Positions 11,120 through 21,661 of a DNA stretch of 64,000 bases are shown here, in pieces. Source of the stretch: Phytophthora quininea (taxonomy: Eukaryota > Oomycota > Peronosporomycetes > Peronosporales > Peronosporaceae). The notes beneath the pieces are model-generated. The model made no database searches. It was not told the DNA's origin and saw only the letters and a list, made by a program, of their open reading frames with translations. The stretch spans positions 110,615 to 174,614 of the forward strand of contig JAAVTG010000012.1 in the NCBI GenBank assembly GCA_011947345.1, in the 5' to 3' direction. The stretch's first letter is position 1. Every line of letters starts with the position of its first letter. The position numbers were made by a program, and so were the translations under genes.

Positions 11120-12480
11120 TCATTGACGTCTCACGAGCTGTTGCTTCAACTGTTGTAGTCCCGGGTAAGTCAGTAGGAGTTGTCCATGCAAAAGGGAGAG
11201 CGCCGCAGCTGCCTCCTGTGCTTTGGCAAGCGTTAATCCGTCGCAAGACAGTGAAACAGGCAGATCACCAGCGCGTATCAGTTTATCCTTGTGCAAATGT
11301 CCAAGACGATAGTTGTTGCGGCCTTCGTGCTTCAGTATCTGCTCCAATACGTGCTGCAGAGTAAGGAAGGTCTTGTTTAGCGAGACAGCCGTCGATTCTT
11401 TGAACGAAAGGACCACCTCCTTGATAAGCTCATCTGGTGTTCGTGGTATCGTCTTGGACTGCAGAGACTGAATGCTGGCAAAGAAACCCAAATCAAGGCA
11501 GTTCAGATCAGGGCTTTGAGCGGGCTGGTTTATAAGCTTGATCGTCCAGCCGGCAGAGCACCTCGCCGCCGCTACCTCGGGATCGTTCTCCAGGACATGA
11601 GGGCGCGCGTTGTCCTGCTGGATTTTTATCGTGGGGTATTTCTGCTCTTGTGGCCACTTGGCCTTGATGGCTGGGATGACGTCGTTAACCAGCATCTGAC
11701 GAGACATCTCGCGTGTTATCGACACTGGACGCGTCTCTTCAACACCAGCCGGTCGATTGACACTCCGTCGCTGCATAATGTACGTCTCCACAACCGGCCA
11801 AATGCCGACTTTGCCGTCCCAACTGCCACGTGGACGCGCGACTGCACAGAGAAACATCACTTTAGTAATGTAGCGCTTGCTTTGAACAGCCTGGACTGGA
11901 GGTTCTTCCATTGGGTATCCATCTTTCCCCGTGAGCACGTACACGCGCTGCCCGACCTTCTTCACGTAAAACCACTTCTCATCAATGTGGACCACGTCGT
12001 ACATTGCATCAAACTTGTAGGTTCCGTCTAGCTGAGGTGTCACACGATCCATGCAGAACTTAAGTCGCTCTAATCTATGCGAAGGCGTGAGCAGTGGACG
12101 AGTTTGCCTCAGCGCACGGCGTAAGTAGCCCTCCTTGATCAGCTGCTGCACGAGGTAGGAGCCCACACCAGACCCCTGTTGTACAGCGCGCTGGTTCTCA
12201 CGGTCATTTACTGGCACTTCGGCGAGGCGCTTGCAGAGCGCCAAACGGTTTTTCTTCTTTCGCCCCCGAGCGTGCTTTCTCAACTTGACTACTGCAGCTA
12301 CTCGCTCACCCATAGACCTGATACCCTGCTCCCAAATACGAGAAACAGCGCAGCGGTTTAGATTAAAGTAGGCGGCGGTCTGTCCGATATCGCCGTGCCT
12401 AAGCACCCTCCGTTGCTACGAAGGAGCAGCATCTCCCACACTGCTTGGCGCTCTTCATCAGTGGCTTCCGATCTGCTCAT
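11120..12480 (-). CDS. mariner-type DDD transposase (one apparent frameshift)
   Basis: Cut-and-paste transposase. An N-terminal helix-turn-helix region (GQTAAYFNLNRCAVSRIW) would bind the element ends, and the catalytic core shows all three aspartates, in VHIDEKWFY, IQQDNARPH and QSPDLNCLD. The last two are separated by 34 residues, the mariner DD34D spacing. The ATG at 12480 opens in one frame and the remainder lies in the next; one missing base in the C3 run at 12406-12408 (plus strand) explains the switch. The corrected protein is about 453 residues. With intact ends and catalytic residues the element may be young. Confidence 0.88.
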
Positions 12481-12590
12481 TGCCGCTCCTCTTTGAAAAT
12501 GAAGGGGAGAGGTCCAGCGGGAAGATTGGGCGGGAGATTCGAAATTCAAAACTGAGGGTATTGATTTTGAATAGGATGTAATTTGATTGG

Positions 12591-12620
12591 AAATGCTCAT
12601 CATTTTCCGCACGGAGGTAG
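12591..12620 (-). repeat. right terminal inverted repeat of the mariner element
   Basis: Reverse complement of the left end at 10930-10960; followed by the TA target duplication at 12621-12622. Confidence 0.92.
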
Positions 12621-12639
12621 TAAATACTTGGTTATTGTA

Positions 12640-13108
12640 TGATTCATCTGGAACATGTTGTGGATCACCTTGTGGACCGCTCCATCAGCACGAAGGGCTA
12701 CGCGGACGCTGCGTTCCTCTTCGAGGCTCCGAGGCGGCAGTACCAGATCCTCCGCCCGCTGCAATTGTCCGCGTTCTTCTACGGCACACCCTCGCCTTCG
12801 ATGCTGTCACTCCGGAGACCATGACACGCAAAGTTAGCGAGTACCTAGACCAGACCCGTCTTGTGGGAAATAAGTACTGGGGGCAAATAGCTGTGCTCAG
12901 TGGGTCTTCTCCGGTAAAGTTTCCGCGCTGGGCATTCCGGTTTGTGAAGGATGACAAATACCGCGCTATTATGCTCAAAGCTGCAGCTGAAAACGGTGAC
13001 ATTGAGGCCGTAGAATGGATCGAACAACAAAGGACATCCTACCGGTTGAGTCGGAACCCCACTCGAGCAAAGGCACTGATCAGTTCTCATTTTGGAAAGG
13101 TGGAGTGA
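12640..13108 (+). pseudogene. ankyrin-repeat gene remnant upstream of NPP1-like copy 2
   Basis: Better preserved than its partner at 9.4-9.9 kb. The open stretch contains FEAPRRQYQILRPLQ-like and AAAENGDIEAVEWIEQQ segments, the latter a typical oomycete ankyrin helix pair. It lacks a full repeat array and a clear start, so I call it a remnant. It begins just outside the right end of the mariner element, so the insertion may have cut off its 5' part. Confidence 0.5.
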
Positions 13109-13224
13109 TGACAGCGCTTGACGGCAAGAGTATACATATGACAAACTGAGGAAGTTTACGAGGACTCTGATGCGTCTGCGCGAAGCCGCCGATCCCAACG
13201 ACGATCCTTTATCAGGTTGGCCAA

Positions 13225-13974
13225 ATGCCAACTAGTAGCCTAATCGACCCTGGAGCAATCAGCCACCTACGCTGCGTTCTTCTAGCGACCACCTTGACAG
13301 CAGCCGTCGTATCGATTCAAGCGACAGTCATCGACTACGACCAAGTGCAGCCATTCCCGGAGACGAAAGCCACAACGCAAGAGTCCAAGATGGCGTTGCA
13401 ATTCAAGCCACAACTCTACATCAGCCGTGGTTGCAACCCGTACCCCGCCGTCGACGAAGAAGGCAACGTCAGCGGTGGCAAAGGAAATCGGCTGCTGACT
13501 GGAGACACCTGCGCTGGTTCTCGCTACGGGTCTCAAGTGTACGGCCGCTCAACGGTGTACAAGGGCACTCAAATCTTTATGTACGCTTGGTACTTCCCGA
13601 GAGCGTATTCTAGACGCCATTCCTGGGAGCACGCGATCATCTGGTTAGATGAGGATAACTCGACGATTTCGGCGGTGTCGACGTCCCGGTCGTCGCCGTT
13701 GTTTACTCACTACACATACGCCCCGCCGAATTCGGACGAACTGGACGGCAAGAGCGTCCAGCTTCGGTACTGGGGTAATAATCAAGGGCACAACCTCAAG
13801 ACGACGTGGAGAAGTGGGCAGTCTCAGGACTTGGTCATGTGGAGTGAGATGACGGAGGCTGCCCAAAACGCACTGGCGACTGCGGACTTCGGCTGGGAGT
13901 GGAAGAGATCGTCCAAGGTGCCGTTCACCGACGGGAACTTCGAGACCAACCTCCACAACGCCTACCCATGGTAA
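13225..13974 (+). CDS. NPP1-like (NLP) secreted protein, copy 2
   Basis: Near-identical tandem copy of the gene at 10121, with the same two cysteines and the same altered central motif (SRRHSWE). The few differences in the mature part include two clustered near DELDG and one close to the C-terminal NAYPW. The ATG used by copy 1 is not present here: the aligned bases read ATC. The first usable in-frame ATG is at 13225 and adds about a dozen mostly polar residues ahead of the hydrophobic signal core. Secretion may still work, but with a longer n-region. The stop is at the same place as in copy 1. Confidence 0.85.
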   Translation: MPTSSLIDPGAISHLRCVLLATTLTAAVVSIQATVIDYDQVQPFPETKATTQESKMALQFKPQLYISRGCNPYPAVDEEGNVSGGKGNRLLTGDTCAGSRYGSQVYGRSTVYKGTQIFMYAWYFPRAYSRRHSWEHAIIWLDEDNSTISAVSTSRSSPLFTHYTYAPPNSDELDGKSVQLRYWGNNQGHNLKTTWRSGQSQDLVMWSEMTEAAQNALATADFGWEWKRSSKVPFTDGNFETNLHNAYPW

Positions 13975-14825
13975 ACGCGTTGACCATGCAGCGCTAATAA
14001 TCTATAATATTTCCTTTGCAGCAAACTTATGATAACATCTAAGCTACTAACAGCATAAGTTTGTGGGGACCGCAGTGACAGGAAGATGTTACGTTGCCGT
14101 CCTTAGTCAAAGCCAGCTGCTGCTCTCTATTCTGTCGTTGGGCATCCGCAACTGCGGCGGACTGCATCGGACAGCTTGTTCAGATACGCCTGCAGTGTTG
14201 ATGTAGCACTTCAAACCCGCTGACAGGGACGTCATGTCCGTATGGAAGACTTTCAACTTGATTCAACTGGATCAAGACATCAACATCGCATCTGTCCTGG
14301 CAGAGATCCGAAGCAAGAGCATCTCGACTGCAACACACCAAGGCACCTCCGTAAACGAGCATGTCCACCAAGGTGCTTATGATCAAAGAGCCAGACGGCT
14401 GTGGAGCGGCGAACTCCAGGGCAATTGCGAGAATTCGTGCCAAACCCAACGCATAGCCGGCAGCGTCTAATCCTGCGATGGTCGAAAGTCTTGCGACCCA
14501 CTCGATCCAAACTTTCGCGGCAAGATCTTACCGCAGCGAGAGCTCCATTTCGCGTTGCTTTGACGTTGGTAGACAGGTCGGCTTGGGTCCCGCAAGGTGA
14601 TTACCGCGTGAACCGATTCCGGAGACCATCACCATCCTTTCAAGACGTGCAAGTCCTTGTTGCCATGCGGCAGGATCGGGACGGATGGGACAGCTGACGT
14701 ACGGCACATGGCACGGACTCTCACTGGCTCACGGCAGACTCCACTTCGTAGCATTCCCGCAGCGTTGGAATGCCACAACGTCTTGTCGCCACAGGCTCAT
14801 AAGAGGTGGTCCTCAAGCTTTTGTG
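13975..14825. other. intergenic and 5' flank of START-FYVE gene 1
   Basis: No gene assigned. The last 250 bases share blocks with the 5' flank of the START-FYVE gene at 49731 (GCACATGGCACGGAC, GAATGCCACAAC and a GAAGACTTTCAA-like block). I read these as a conserved promoter or leader rather than coding sequence. Confidence 0.4.
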
Positions 14826-16124
14826 ATGGTGTTCACGGACCCGTTTGAAGAGAATCGGACAATGGTGCAGACCCACAAGATGAACGCGTCGGTCCTCAAG
14901 CGCCACACGAGTCCGTTCCCGCTGTTGCGTCTCTCGTCGGAAGCTACGGCTGAATTGGAGACCCTCGCGCACAAGTTCGTGGCTCGCAGTGTTAACACAT
15001 ACGAGCGTTTCTTGGTGGACGACCATGGCAAGGTTGACGAAGCTCGATGGAAGTTCTTGGCAGCTAAGGACGGGCTACGAGCGTATGGGGAGAGACCCAA
15101 CACTGCAGACGCTATGGGGGTCAATGCCACGTACGAGTCCGACACCCCGCTCGGAGATCTCCCCGTCGTATTGGTCACCGGTACTATTGTCGGCAACCTG
15201 GACGACGTCATGTACGGTGTGCTGTGCAACTCGACGGAGGCGATGCGGATCAAGTCTTCCTACATCCACGACGATCTTCTGGGTAGCTGTGTGCTTGCGC
15301 CGATCTCCAGCCCGACGCCTGAAAACCCATTCAACGCCATCGGTGTCAAGTGGGTCGAAGTCAAAGTGCCGTTGATTGCCCGGGCGATCGTCAAGAACCG
15401 CGACTTTGTGTACTTGGAGACGACAGGCATCGAACGACTACGGAATGGCGAACGCGTAGGATATCACTACGTGCATTCAGTGCAGTTTCCCGAGACGCCA
15501 GTGCGAGAGTCGACCACCCGCGGCAACAGCTCCATCAGTATTTTGTATCGCCAAAGAGACAGGAACGTGACGGACGTGTTTATCAAGGGCTTCTTCAACC
15601 CCGCGGGTGGCTTGGAACGAGCTTTAGTGTTGAAATCAGCAGCAAGACTGCTGCTTTCTGTGGCCAATAACGTCTACTGCAGCCAGATGAAGAAGCTCGT
15701 TTGGGCGCTGCGACTAAAGTACTCGGACGACTCGTCGTCCTCGAGTTCGGAGAGCAGCGGCACTTCTTCATCGAGTATTACGGACGATAAGAAATGCTCT
15801 GGATGCGGCAAGAAGCAGTCGGTCTTCATCACAGCTGCAAGTAAAACCAACCACGGCGCCAAGATCCTGCAGAAGAAGCGTTGTTGTAAGCTCTGCAAGC
15901 AGTATATATGTCTGGACTGCCGACGACAACACCAACTGAGCTTTCTGCTGCAAGACTGTCGACTCGCGCAGCGTTTAGTGACGATTTGTCGAGACTGCGA
16001 AGCGGGGGCTCTATCGGTTGATGCAGTCGCTATTGCTCGCGAAGAAGTCGTGCAGAAAAGCTTGGAACACCCCTGGTATCGCGACGAAAAGTTCAACTCC
16101 TCCGTGTCCAGACAAAGCGAATAG
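14826..16124 (+). CDS. START-like domain protein with C-terminal FYVE-like zinc finger, copy A
   Basis: A predicted lipid-transfer/binding protein of the large oomycete START-FYVE family, about 432 residues from the ATG at 14826 (MVFTDPF). That start is chosen because the paralogue at 49731 begins MVFADPF and similarity drops sharply upstream. The START-like region spans about residues 40-310 (LVTGTIVGNLDDVMYGVLC, NRDFVYLETTG, NGERVGYHYVHSVQFPE). After a Ser-rich stretch comes a cysteine array (CSGCGKKQ, CCKLCKQYICLDC, CRDCE) typical of a divergent FYVE finger without the canonical basic patch. The frame is intact. Two further copies lie at 47.9-51.1 kb. Confidence 0.85.
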   Translation: MVFTDPFEENRTMVQTHKMNASVLKRHTSPFPLLRLSSEATAELETLAHKFVARSVNTYERFLVDDHGKVDEARWKFLAAKDGLRAYGERPNTADAMGVNATYESDTPLGDLPVVLVTGTIVGNLDDVMYGVLCNSTEAMRIKSSYIHDDLLGSCVLAPISSPTPENPFNAIGVKWVEVKVPLIARAIVKNRDFVYLETTGIERLRNGERVGYHYVHSVQFPETPVRESTTRGNSSISILYRQRDRNVTDVFIKGFFNPAGGLERALVLKSAARLLLSVANNVYCSQMKKLVWALRLKYSDDSSSSSSESSGTSSSSITDDKKCSGCGKKQSVFITAASKTNHGAKILQKKRCCKLCKQYICLDCRRQHQLSFLLQDCRLAQRLVTICRDCEAGALSVDAVAIAREEVVQKSLEHPWYRDEKFNSSVSRQSE

Positions 16125-16268
16125 TTTGATAATAAAACGTAGATTATAAACAAAATTGAAAACTCTGTATAAAAAGTATGTGGTGCACAGAGTTTTCCGT
16201 TAAAATCATGAAAAATCCAACCGAAACGGCTTTGGATCCTGAGCTCACTCCTGAAGCTGCTGCTAAGC

Positions 16269-16679
16269 ATGAAGACTTTCTTCGCCGTGCTCGCTCTGCT
16301 GGCCTCCGTGGTGGCGTCGGACGGCGTGACGTTGAAAATTTACAAGGAGTCCACCGCCTACCACCACCAGGAAGGGGTGGTGCGTCAGGAAATGCTGGCC
16401 AAGAAGCAGGACATGTTCTACCGCATGGCCCACATGAAGTCTACGCCCTGGGACGCGCAGCCGACCGAGAAAGCCACCAAGTGCGAGGACATATGCTTGC
16501 TGCAGGACTTTTGGATGTTCCAGCAGCAGCGCAACTGCGTCAATCGCCCCACCAGCCTCTGCTCGGCCTACAAGATGGGGCTCTCGTCCATGGACGTGGT
16601 GCTCACGCTGGCCGAGTGCGACTGCGGCAGCAACAGCACGTCGACCAGCGGCTCTGCCGGAAACGCTGGGGATCAGTAG
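16269..16679 (+). CDS. small secreted cysteine-containing protein
   Basis: 136 residues starting at the ATG at 16269 with a clear signal peptide (MKTFFAVLALLASVVASDG, cleavage near residue 17-18). The mature part has six cysteines in CEDICLLQDF, RNCVNRPTSLC and ECDCG, and ends in a Ser/Thr/Gly-rich tail. I recognise no family. Size, signal peptide and even cysteine number fit an apoplastic effector or wall protein, but this is inference. It lies 145 bp downstream of the START-FYVE gene on the same strand. Confidence 0.75.
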   Translation: MKTFFAVLALLASVVASDGVTLKIYKESTAYHHQEGVVRQEMLAKKQDMFYRMAHMKSTPWDAQPTEKATKCEDICLLQDFWMFQQQRNCVNRPTSLCSAYKMGLSSMDVVLTLAECDCGSNSTSTSGSAGNAGDQ

Positions 16680-17184
16680 GATGAGGTGGTGGTGTAACTG
16701 AGACCGTCCGTTCGACTGTGTATGACAATGAAACCATTGACTTTTTTCTTTCTCCACGGGGGAGTTCTGGGCAACTGCAGTCGCAGCGGCACCACCGGCA
16801 ATGTCTAGAGCAGCGACGGGAAGCGAGTCTCGCAGTGAACCCGATGGGGAGGAGTGCGTGATGGCGCTCACCACCACGACATCTCCGTGAGAATTTGCTA
16901 CCTGTGTAGCCATTGATGCGTCGTGAAATGATAGTCACTTTGAATTGGAGTCGCAGTCAGTTTGGTCCCGGTTGGTAATCTATACCTTTTCGGAACAGAT
17001 GGCTACAGTATCGGTTAGAACAGGTTTGTCTATCGTTCATCAGCAGAAACGGTGCTATCATCCAGCGGACTAACGCTGGCCGGTCATTCCAACGCGGCCG
17101 CTTTCTCGATGCTTCTCTCTGCCATGTGTCATTCGCCAAGTTTCGCCGTGCACCACCAGTCTGCAAGCGGTTCCTGCCATCTTC
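16680..17184. other. intergenic, no gene seen
   Basis: AT/GC-mixed DNA between two plus-strand genes; it should carry the promoter of the hydrolase at 17185. Nothing else is recognisable. Confidence 0.4.
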
Positions 17185-19111
17185 ATGTCTATGCAGTCCG
17201 ATTCCGAGCGGGCGGCGCTGCTTTCAGGTGGTGATCGCCCGGCCGGGGCCGTCAGCTCGACCCGGACAAATTCCACCCGCAGCCTCGGCGTCGCAGCGTT
17301 TGTTGGACTGTTATGGACCGTGGCGATCACTGGATTCCTGCTGACGATCCGCACCCCGACCAAAACGCCGACCGTGGTCGTCGACGCCGGTCTCAGCTCC
17401 GAGTCGCCGCTTCCTCGATTCCGAGTGAGTTTCCACGAGTCCCTGCACGCCGAGCCGGTCACCGGTCGGTTGATGATCTGCATCGCCAAGAAACACGCCG
17501 TGAACGACCCGGACGGAGACGACCAGCCGCGGTTTCTGGTCGACGACTCGGAAGACAGTCAGCAGCTCTTTGCCGTCGATGTCTGGGATTTTGTCTCCGG
17601 TGAGACGGAACACCGCGAAGTAAACGTGACCCACGCTGTCGGCTACCCGAAGCTGTTCTTGGACGAGATCCCGGCCGGGGACTACTGGGTGCAAGCGGTG
17701 CTGCATCCGTACGTGCAGTACAATCGTTCAGACGGCCGAAATTTGAGTTTACCAAAGTTTACGACGTTCGAGAGCGACGGTGGCGTATTAACGGCACCTG
17801 GTACGCTCTACAGCGTGTCCAAGCTCGTGCATTTCGACCCGAAAAGTTTCTCGATTAATTTGGTGTTGACACACGTCGAACCGGAGCTGCCGCCGCTGGA
17901 GGAACCACATGAACTGCTCAAACACGTGACGCTCCGAAGCCCGTCGCTGTCGAAGTTCTGGGGCACCGATGTATACCTTAAAGCCTGGGTGCTGCTGCCC
18001 TACCGCTTCTACGACGAATCTCTGAGCGACGTGCACTACCCGGTATTTGTCTACCACACACACTACAACCGCTACTTCGAGCACAGTTTCTTGCCTGCAC
18101 CACCGGCGAATGTCACGACGGCGTCGCTGGGTGAGCAGTACGGGTTTTTCTTCTATTCCAATTGGACGTCTGACAAGGCGGATGACGCCTTCACCAACAA
18201 GAGAGGCATTGTCGTGCAGCTACAGCACGCGAATCCGTACTACGACGATTCGTACGCCGTCAACAGCGCCAATATCGGGCCGTATGGTGACGCTATTACG
18301 TACGAATTCCTGCCGTACATTGAGAAAAATTCCGCGGCATTGGCGAGGGCTGGGCACGCACCATGTACGGCGGATCTACTGGCGGTTGGGAGTCCTTTGC
18401 AGTGCAGGTGTACTACCCGGAGGAATACAACGGCTGCTGGTCGTTCTGTCCTGACGCGTTCGACTTCCGTCGCTTCCAGCAAGTGGACTTGTTCAAGAAC
18501 AAGAACGCCTACTACGCTCGTGGCGATTGGACTCAGAAAGACCGTGGCGCTAAACGCGACTACCTCGGTGATATCCGGGAGACGATGGCGGAAGAAAACC
18601 ACCACGAACTGGCCAGGGGTCTCGAGGACGTTCCGGCGGTCAATGGGATGCATGGCAAGCGGTGTATTCGCCGGTCAACGACACGGACGGCTACCCCGCC
18701 GCTGTGTGGGATAAACTCACAGGTGAAATTCACCCCGACGTGGTCGAGTACTGGGAGGCGAACTACGACGTCCGTGCCAAGCTGCAGCGGGAATGGAATG
18801 CCCGTAGACTCGGCGCCAAACTGGTGAACAAGCTGAACGTGTACGTGGGCGTCACGGACAGCTACTACCTGAACGACGCCGTGTTCTTGTTGGAAGATTT
18901 CTTAAAGACGACCACGGAGCCGTACTTCAATGGATCGATCGTCTACGGCGTCACTGACGGTCGCGGCTACGAGCATTGCTGGACTGGAAGCTTCGACCAG
19001 TCGATCTCGCTTGGGTGGTACACCGTCAATCAGCGGATGATCCCTCAGATGGTCGACCACATCGTTCAGTCGGCCCCTGAAGGCGCTAATCTGAGCTTCA
19101 CGTCGTATTGA
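17185..19111 (+). CDS. membrane-anchored alpha/beta-hydrolase (esterase-like), two apparent frameshifts
   Basis: A single N-terminal transmembrane segment at about residues 33-56 (VAAFVGLLWTVAITGFLL) after a short cytoplasmic leader suggests a type II membrane protein. The large outer part has several N-glycosylation sequons and a nucleophile elbow MYGGSTGGWES, the GxSxG-type motif of esterases and lipases; the serine there is the likely nucleophile. The reading crosses three frames. Adding one T in the TT at 18330-18331 and one G in the GG at 18638-18639 gives one continuous product of about 640 residues ending at 19111. No other damage is visible. The substrate is unknown. Confidence 0.75.
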
Positions 19112-20042
19112 CTAGACTAGAGTAGCAAGACAATGAAAAGGTTGATGAGTAATGTAAGTGACTTGATAGAGCAGTGAGCTGCTAAAGAATATCTGGCCTA
19201 TATGCTAACGAAAGGATTCGTAGTACCGGTAGTAGTGATTGAAGCGGGACTGAGCGAAACTATGTAAATATGGCATCCATCTTTATGGCAAAGCTGAGCT
19301 AAGGCCCTAAACGACTCCTACTCAACTAATTGTCGTCCGCTACTCACTCATTTGCCGAAATAAGTATAATATCCTGGGGAACTGCAACGACCGCCCCAGC
19401 CGCAGTCTTCACGCCAAGAACCGCTTTGAAATGCTCCGAGCTCAGGTCCCACAGCGTCGGCTGCAGCTCGTTCGAGAAACTTCAAGACTAGACTGGCCAT
19501 AGACAACAGAAAGAACGCGATGTCGTCGTAGGGGCAGCGCGCTAAAGAGCGCGGTGACGTTGGCGTTCACCAGGTCAAATTCTGCTAGAATAAGTTCGCG
19601 TTGTGACCACCGTTCGATCGCAAGCTGGCAGATATGGGAGTCCGAGAAATCTAACCAGCGAGGACGAAGAGTTTGACGCACGGGCGACATCGTATTCCCG
19701 ACTGGAGGAGCACGAAGCACGCGTATTATGCGTTCTCTCAAGAAAGAAGAAATTTAAGTTGATTAACCAGTCGGATAAACCGTTTTTCTAGCTACGATCG
19801 TATACTGCTTAGTCGTTCTGCTGCTTAGTTTCGTGGAATCCAAACGTGACTTGCTGGTAGTGTGTTTCGCGGCGCAGGTGGGTCAAAGCCTAACTTCTCC
19901 AGAACAGAGGTTACAATTTTGTCGTCAATCCCAAGCTCCGCTGAATGGTGATTGATGAACAGACAGTGTCATCGAAAAGAGGACATCACATTTTGGACGC
20001 TTGGTATTTCAGCTGTAGTTTCACGGAATAGTATGTCGTTTC
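19112..20042. other. intergenic, no gene seen
   Basis: Only short open frames in both strands. I see no domain, and no inverted ends or tandem repeats. Confidence 0.4.
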
Positions 20043-20483
20043 TCAATCTCCGCGTGGCATGGAACGCGATCGCAGTGTGGACTCGCCACAGTAGCAGGAC
20101 CACCTTTGGTTCTGCCTCCACTCCCTATTCAGGTCTCGTGGTTTAGGAAAAATTAGCAATCGCCAATCCAACTCCGTCGCGAAAGCCATATGCCATGGGG
20201 ACCACAATGGGGTCCACATTTGCGTCAGAGCTGGGCACGAGAAGAAACAGTGCTCTACTGTTTCTATCGCAGCACATGATCGTCTCACACACTGTTGAAT
20301 CGTAGGATTTAACGACTTGAGGAAGAACAGCCTTGATCCGACAATGAGGTCTCCAAAGAACATTCTCAGCATCACATCGTGGATAACAGGAACAAGAAAC
20401 TGGCGGAGGGCGAGTATCTGTTGTAACGTAGTATATATCTGTCGTTGCGGACAGCCAAGCACTTTCATGGGGTGTGGTTGCAC
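20043..20483 (-). mobile_element. LINE retrotransposon fragment (C-terminal zinc-binding region)
   Basis: A minus-strand open segment resembling the region after reverse transcriptase in non-LTR elements: a helix-rich stretch with GSRLFFLKSLNP followed by C-x7-C-x8-H-x4-C spacing in RRSCAAIETVEHCFFSCPA, as in the zinc-binding module. No reverse transcriptase core, endonuclease or poly-A tail is found nearby, so it is a relic. Confidence 0.55.
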
Positions 20484-20688
20484 GCTTCTATCAGACCGCT
20501 ATGCGTTCTCTCAAGGACTGCACCGAAAGTGCTGCCAATTCTCTTGCATGAATTAGTGCATCGACAGCAAACCATGTGCTGTACCTATCTGACCAACTTC
20601 TGAGGTTTATGCGACATTCAAGCTTGGGCTGGTGAAAACACAACACCACTCCCAGTTGACAACTTTCACGAACCCAGCGAGACCATCG

Positions 20689-21661
20689 ATGTTTGGAGAT
20701 TTCGAGCAGGCCCAGGCGAGGTTGAGTGATTGTGTGATCGGCCATGTGCTTCTGCGAGACCGACCAAGAACCTGCAGCGTCGGCACCGACGAGATTGTAG
20801 CGTCACAGTCGTCAACGTCTCCCAGCTCCGTGCCAGCAACAGTTGTATCGCCCGATGCTGACGAGAAGGCTCGGAAGAAGGCCATCCGCCGCGAACAACT
20901 TCGACGGGGCCAAGCCCGCTTCCGACAAAAGCAGCGAGATCTCCGTCTGCAGCAAGAACAACTCCTGGAACAGGAGCTGCACCAGCTCCGCTGCTTGGTC
21001 CAGGGATGCAGTTGAGGCGCAGACGACTCCGACTCCAGGGCAACGCGAAGCAACACTGGTGGAGCAATGTCGGCGACGTGCTTCATCTGATCGAAACCTG
21101 TCTGCAGTCACCCTGGTATGCCAGCACCATTAACGACATGCAGAGCCACTCCGACATCCAAAGAAGCTTACGTCGACTGGAGCTGTTCATACTGCCGAGC
21201 GCCGCCATGGGAGAACTCCACGGGTTCAAAGCACTGACACTGCAGCTTCGACGGTACGCTCTGTACTTCAGCGACTCGCACATCGAGGTGAAGCGGATCG
21301 AGGCGCTGGTTCCTGGCGTGGTGAGAGCCACTGCGACACTGAGTGTGTCGGTCTCCGAGCTGTCGCTGAAATATGTCTTCCTCTCGAGCAGACTCGACAC
21401 CAAGACGACCGATACCAATCGCTGCGAGAGCGACTACTTGGCCGCCGCCTCCACTGCAGTAGCTCGATCTGTTTTCTGCTGGATGAAGACAGCGGCTGTG
21501 TCGAACGTCTGGAGGTGGCGATCGACTTGTTCAAGGCGCTGTGCGAGTCGTTGGGAGATCCAAACGATGCCATGTGCATACTTGAGCACGCTAACATTAG
21601 TCGTGAAGGTGCAATAGGCGACTTGGTAGAGCAGCGAGCTTCTAAAGCGTGTCTTGGTTGA
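20689..21661 (+). pseudogene. bZIP-like transcription factor, copy 1 (frame broken twice)
   Basis: Nearly identical to the intact gene at 44203 over most of its length. The ATG at 20689 matches that gene's start by alignment. The basic region RREQLRRGQARFRQKQR is followed by a leucine-zipper-like coiled coil (LQQEQLLEQELHQLRCLVQ) and a conserved C-terminal domain. Two single-base losses break the frame: G3 at 21003-21005 where the other copy has G4 (44481-44484), and CC at 21380-21381 where it has CCC (44859-44861). In the corrected frame the tail runs about 17 residues further than the other copy, to a stop near 21661. It is either a pseudogene or an intact gene with two undercalls. Confidence 0.75.

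Larger units (their letters stand above)
10928..12622 (-). mobile_element. complete Tc1/mariner element with TA target duplication
   Basis: The element runs 10930-12620. Its ends are inverted copies of each other over about 30 bases with one mismatch (starting CTACCTCTGTGCGGAAAATG on the left), and each is flanked by TA (10928-10929 and 12621-12622), the standard mariner target duplication. It holds one transposase gene on the minus strand. It sits exactly between the two copies of the ankyrin/NPP1-like duplication. Confidence 0.93.
9360..13980 (+). repeat. tandem segmental duplication (ankyrin remnant + NPP1-like gene)
   Basis: Two direct copies, about 9360-10840 and about 12690-13980. The NPP1-like halves are almost identical at DNA level; the ankyrin halves have diverged much more. 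The mariner element lies in the spacer between them. Confidence 0.8.

Noticed and set aside
3398..18639. Programmed ribosomal frameshifting as an explanation for the frame breaks
   Set aside because: The sites share no slippery heptamer or downstream fold, occur in unrelated genes and transposons, and an intact duplicate exists in one case.
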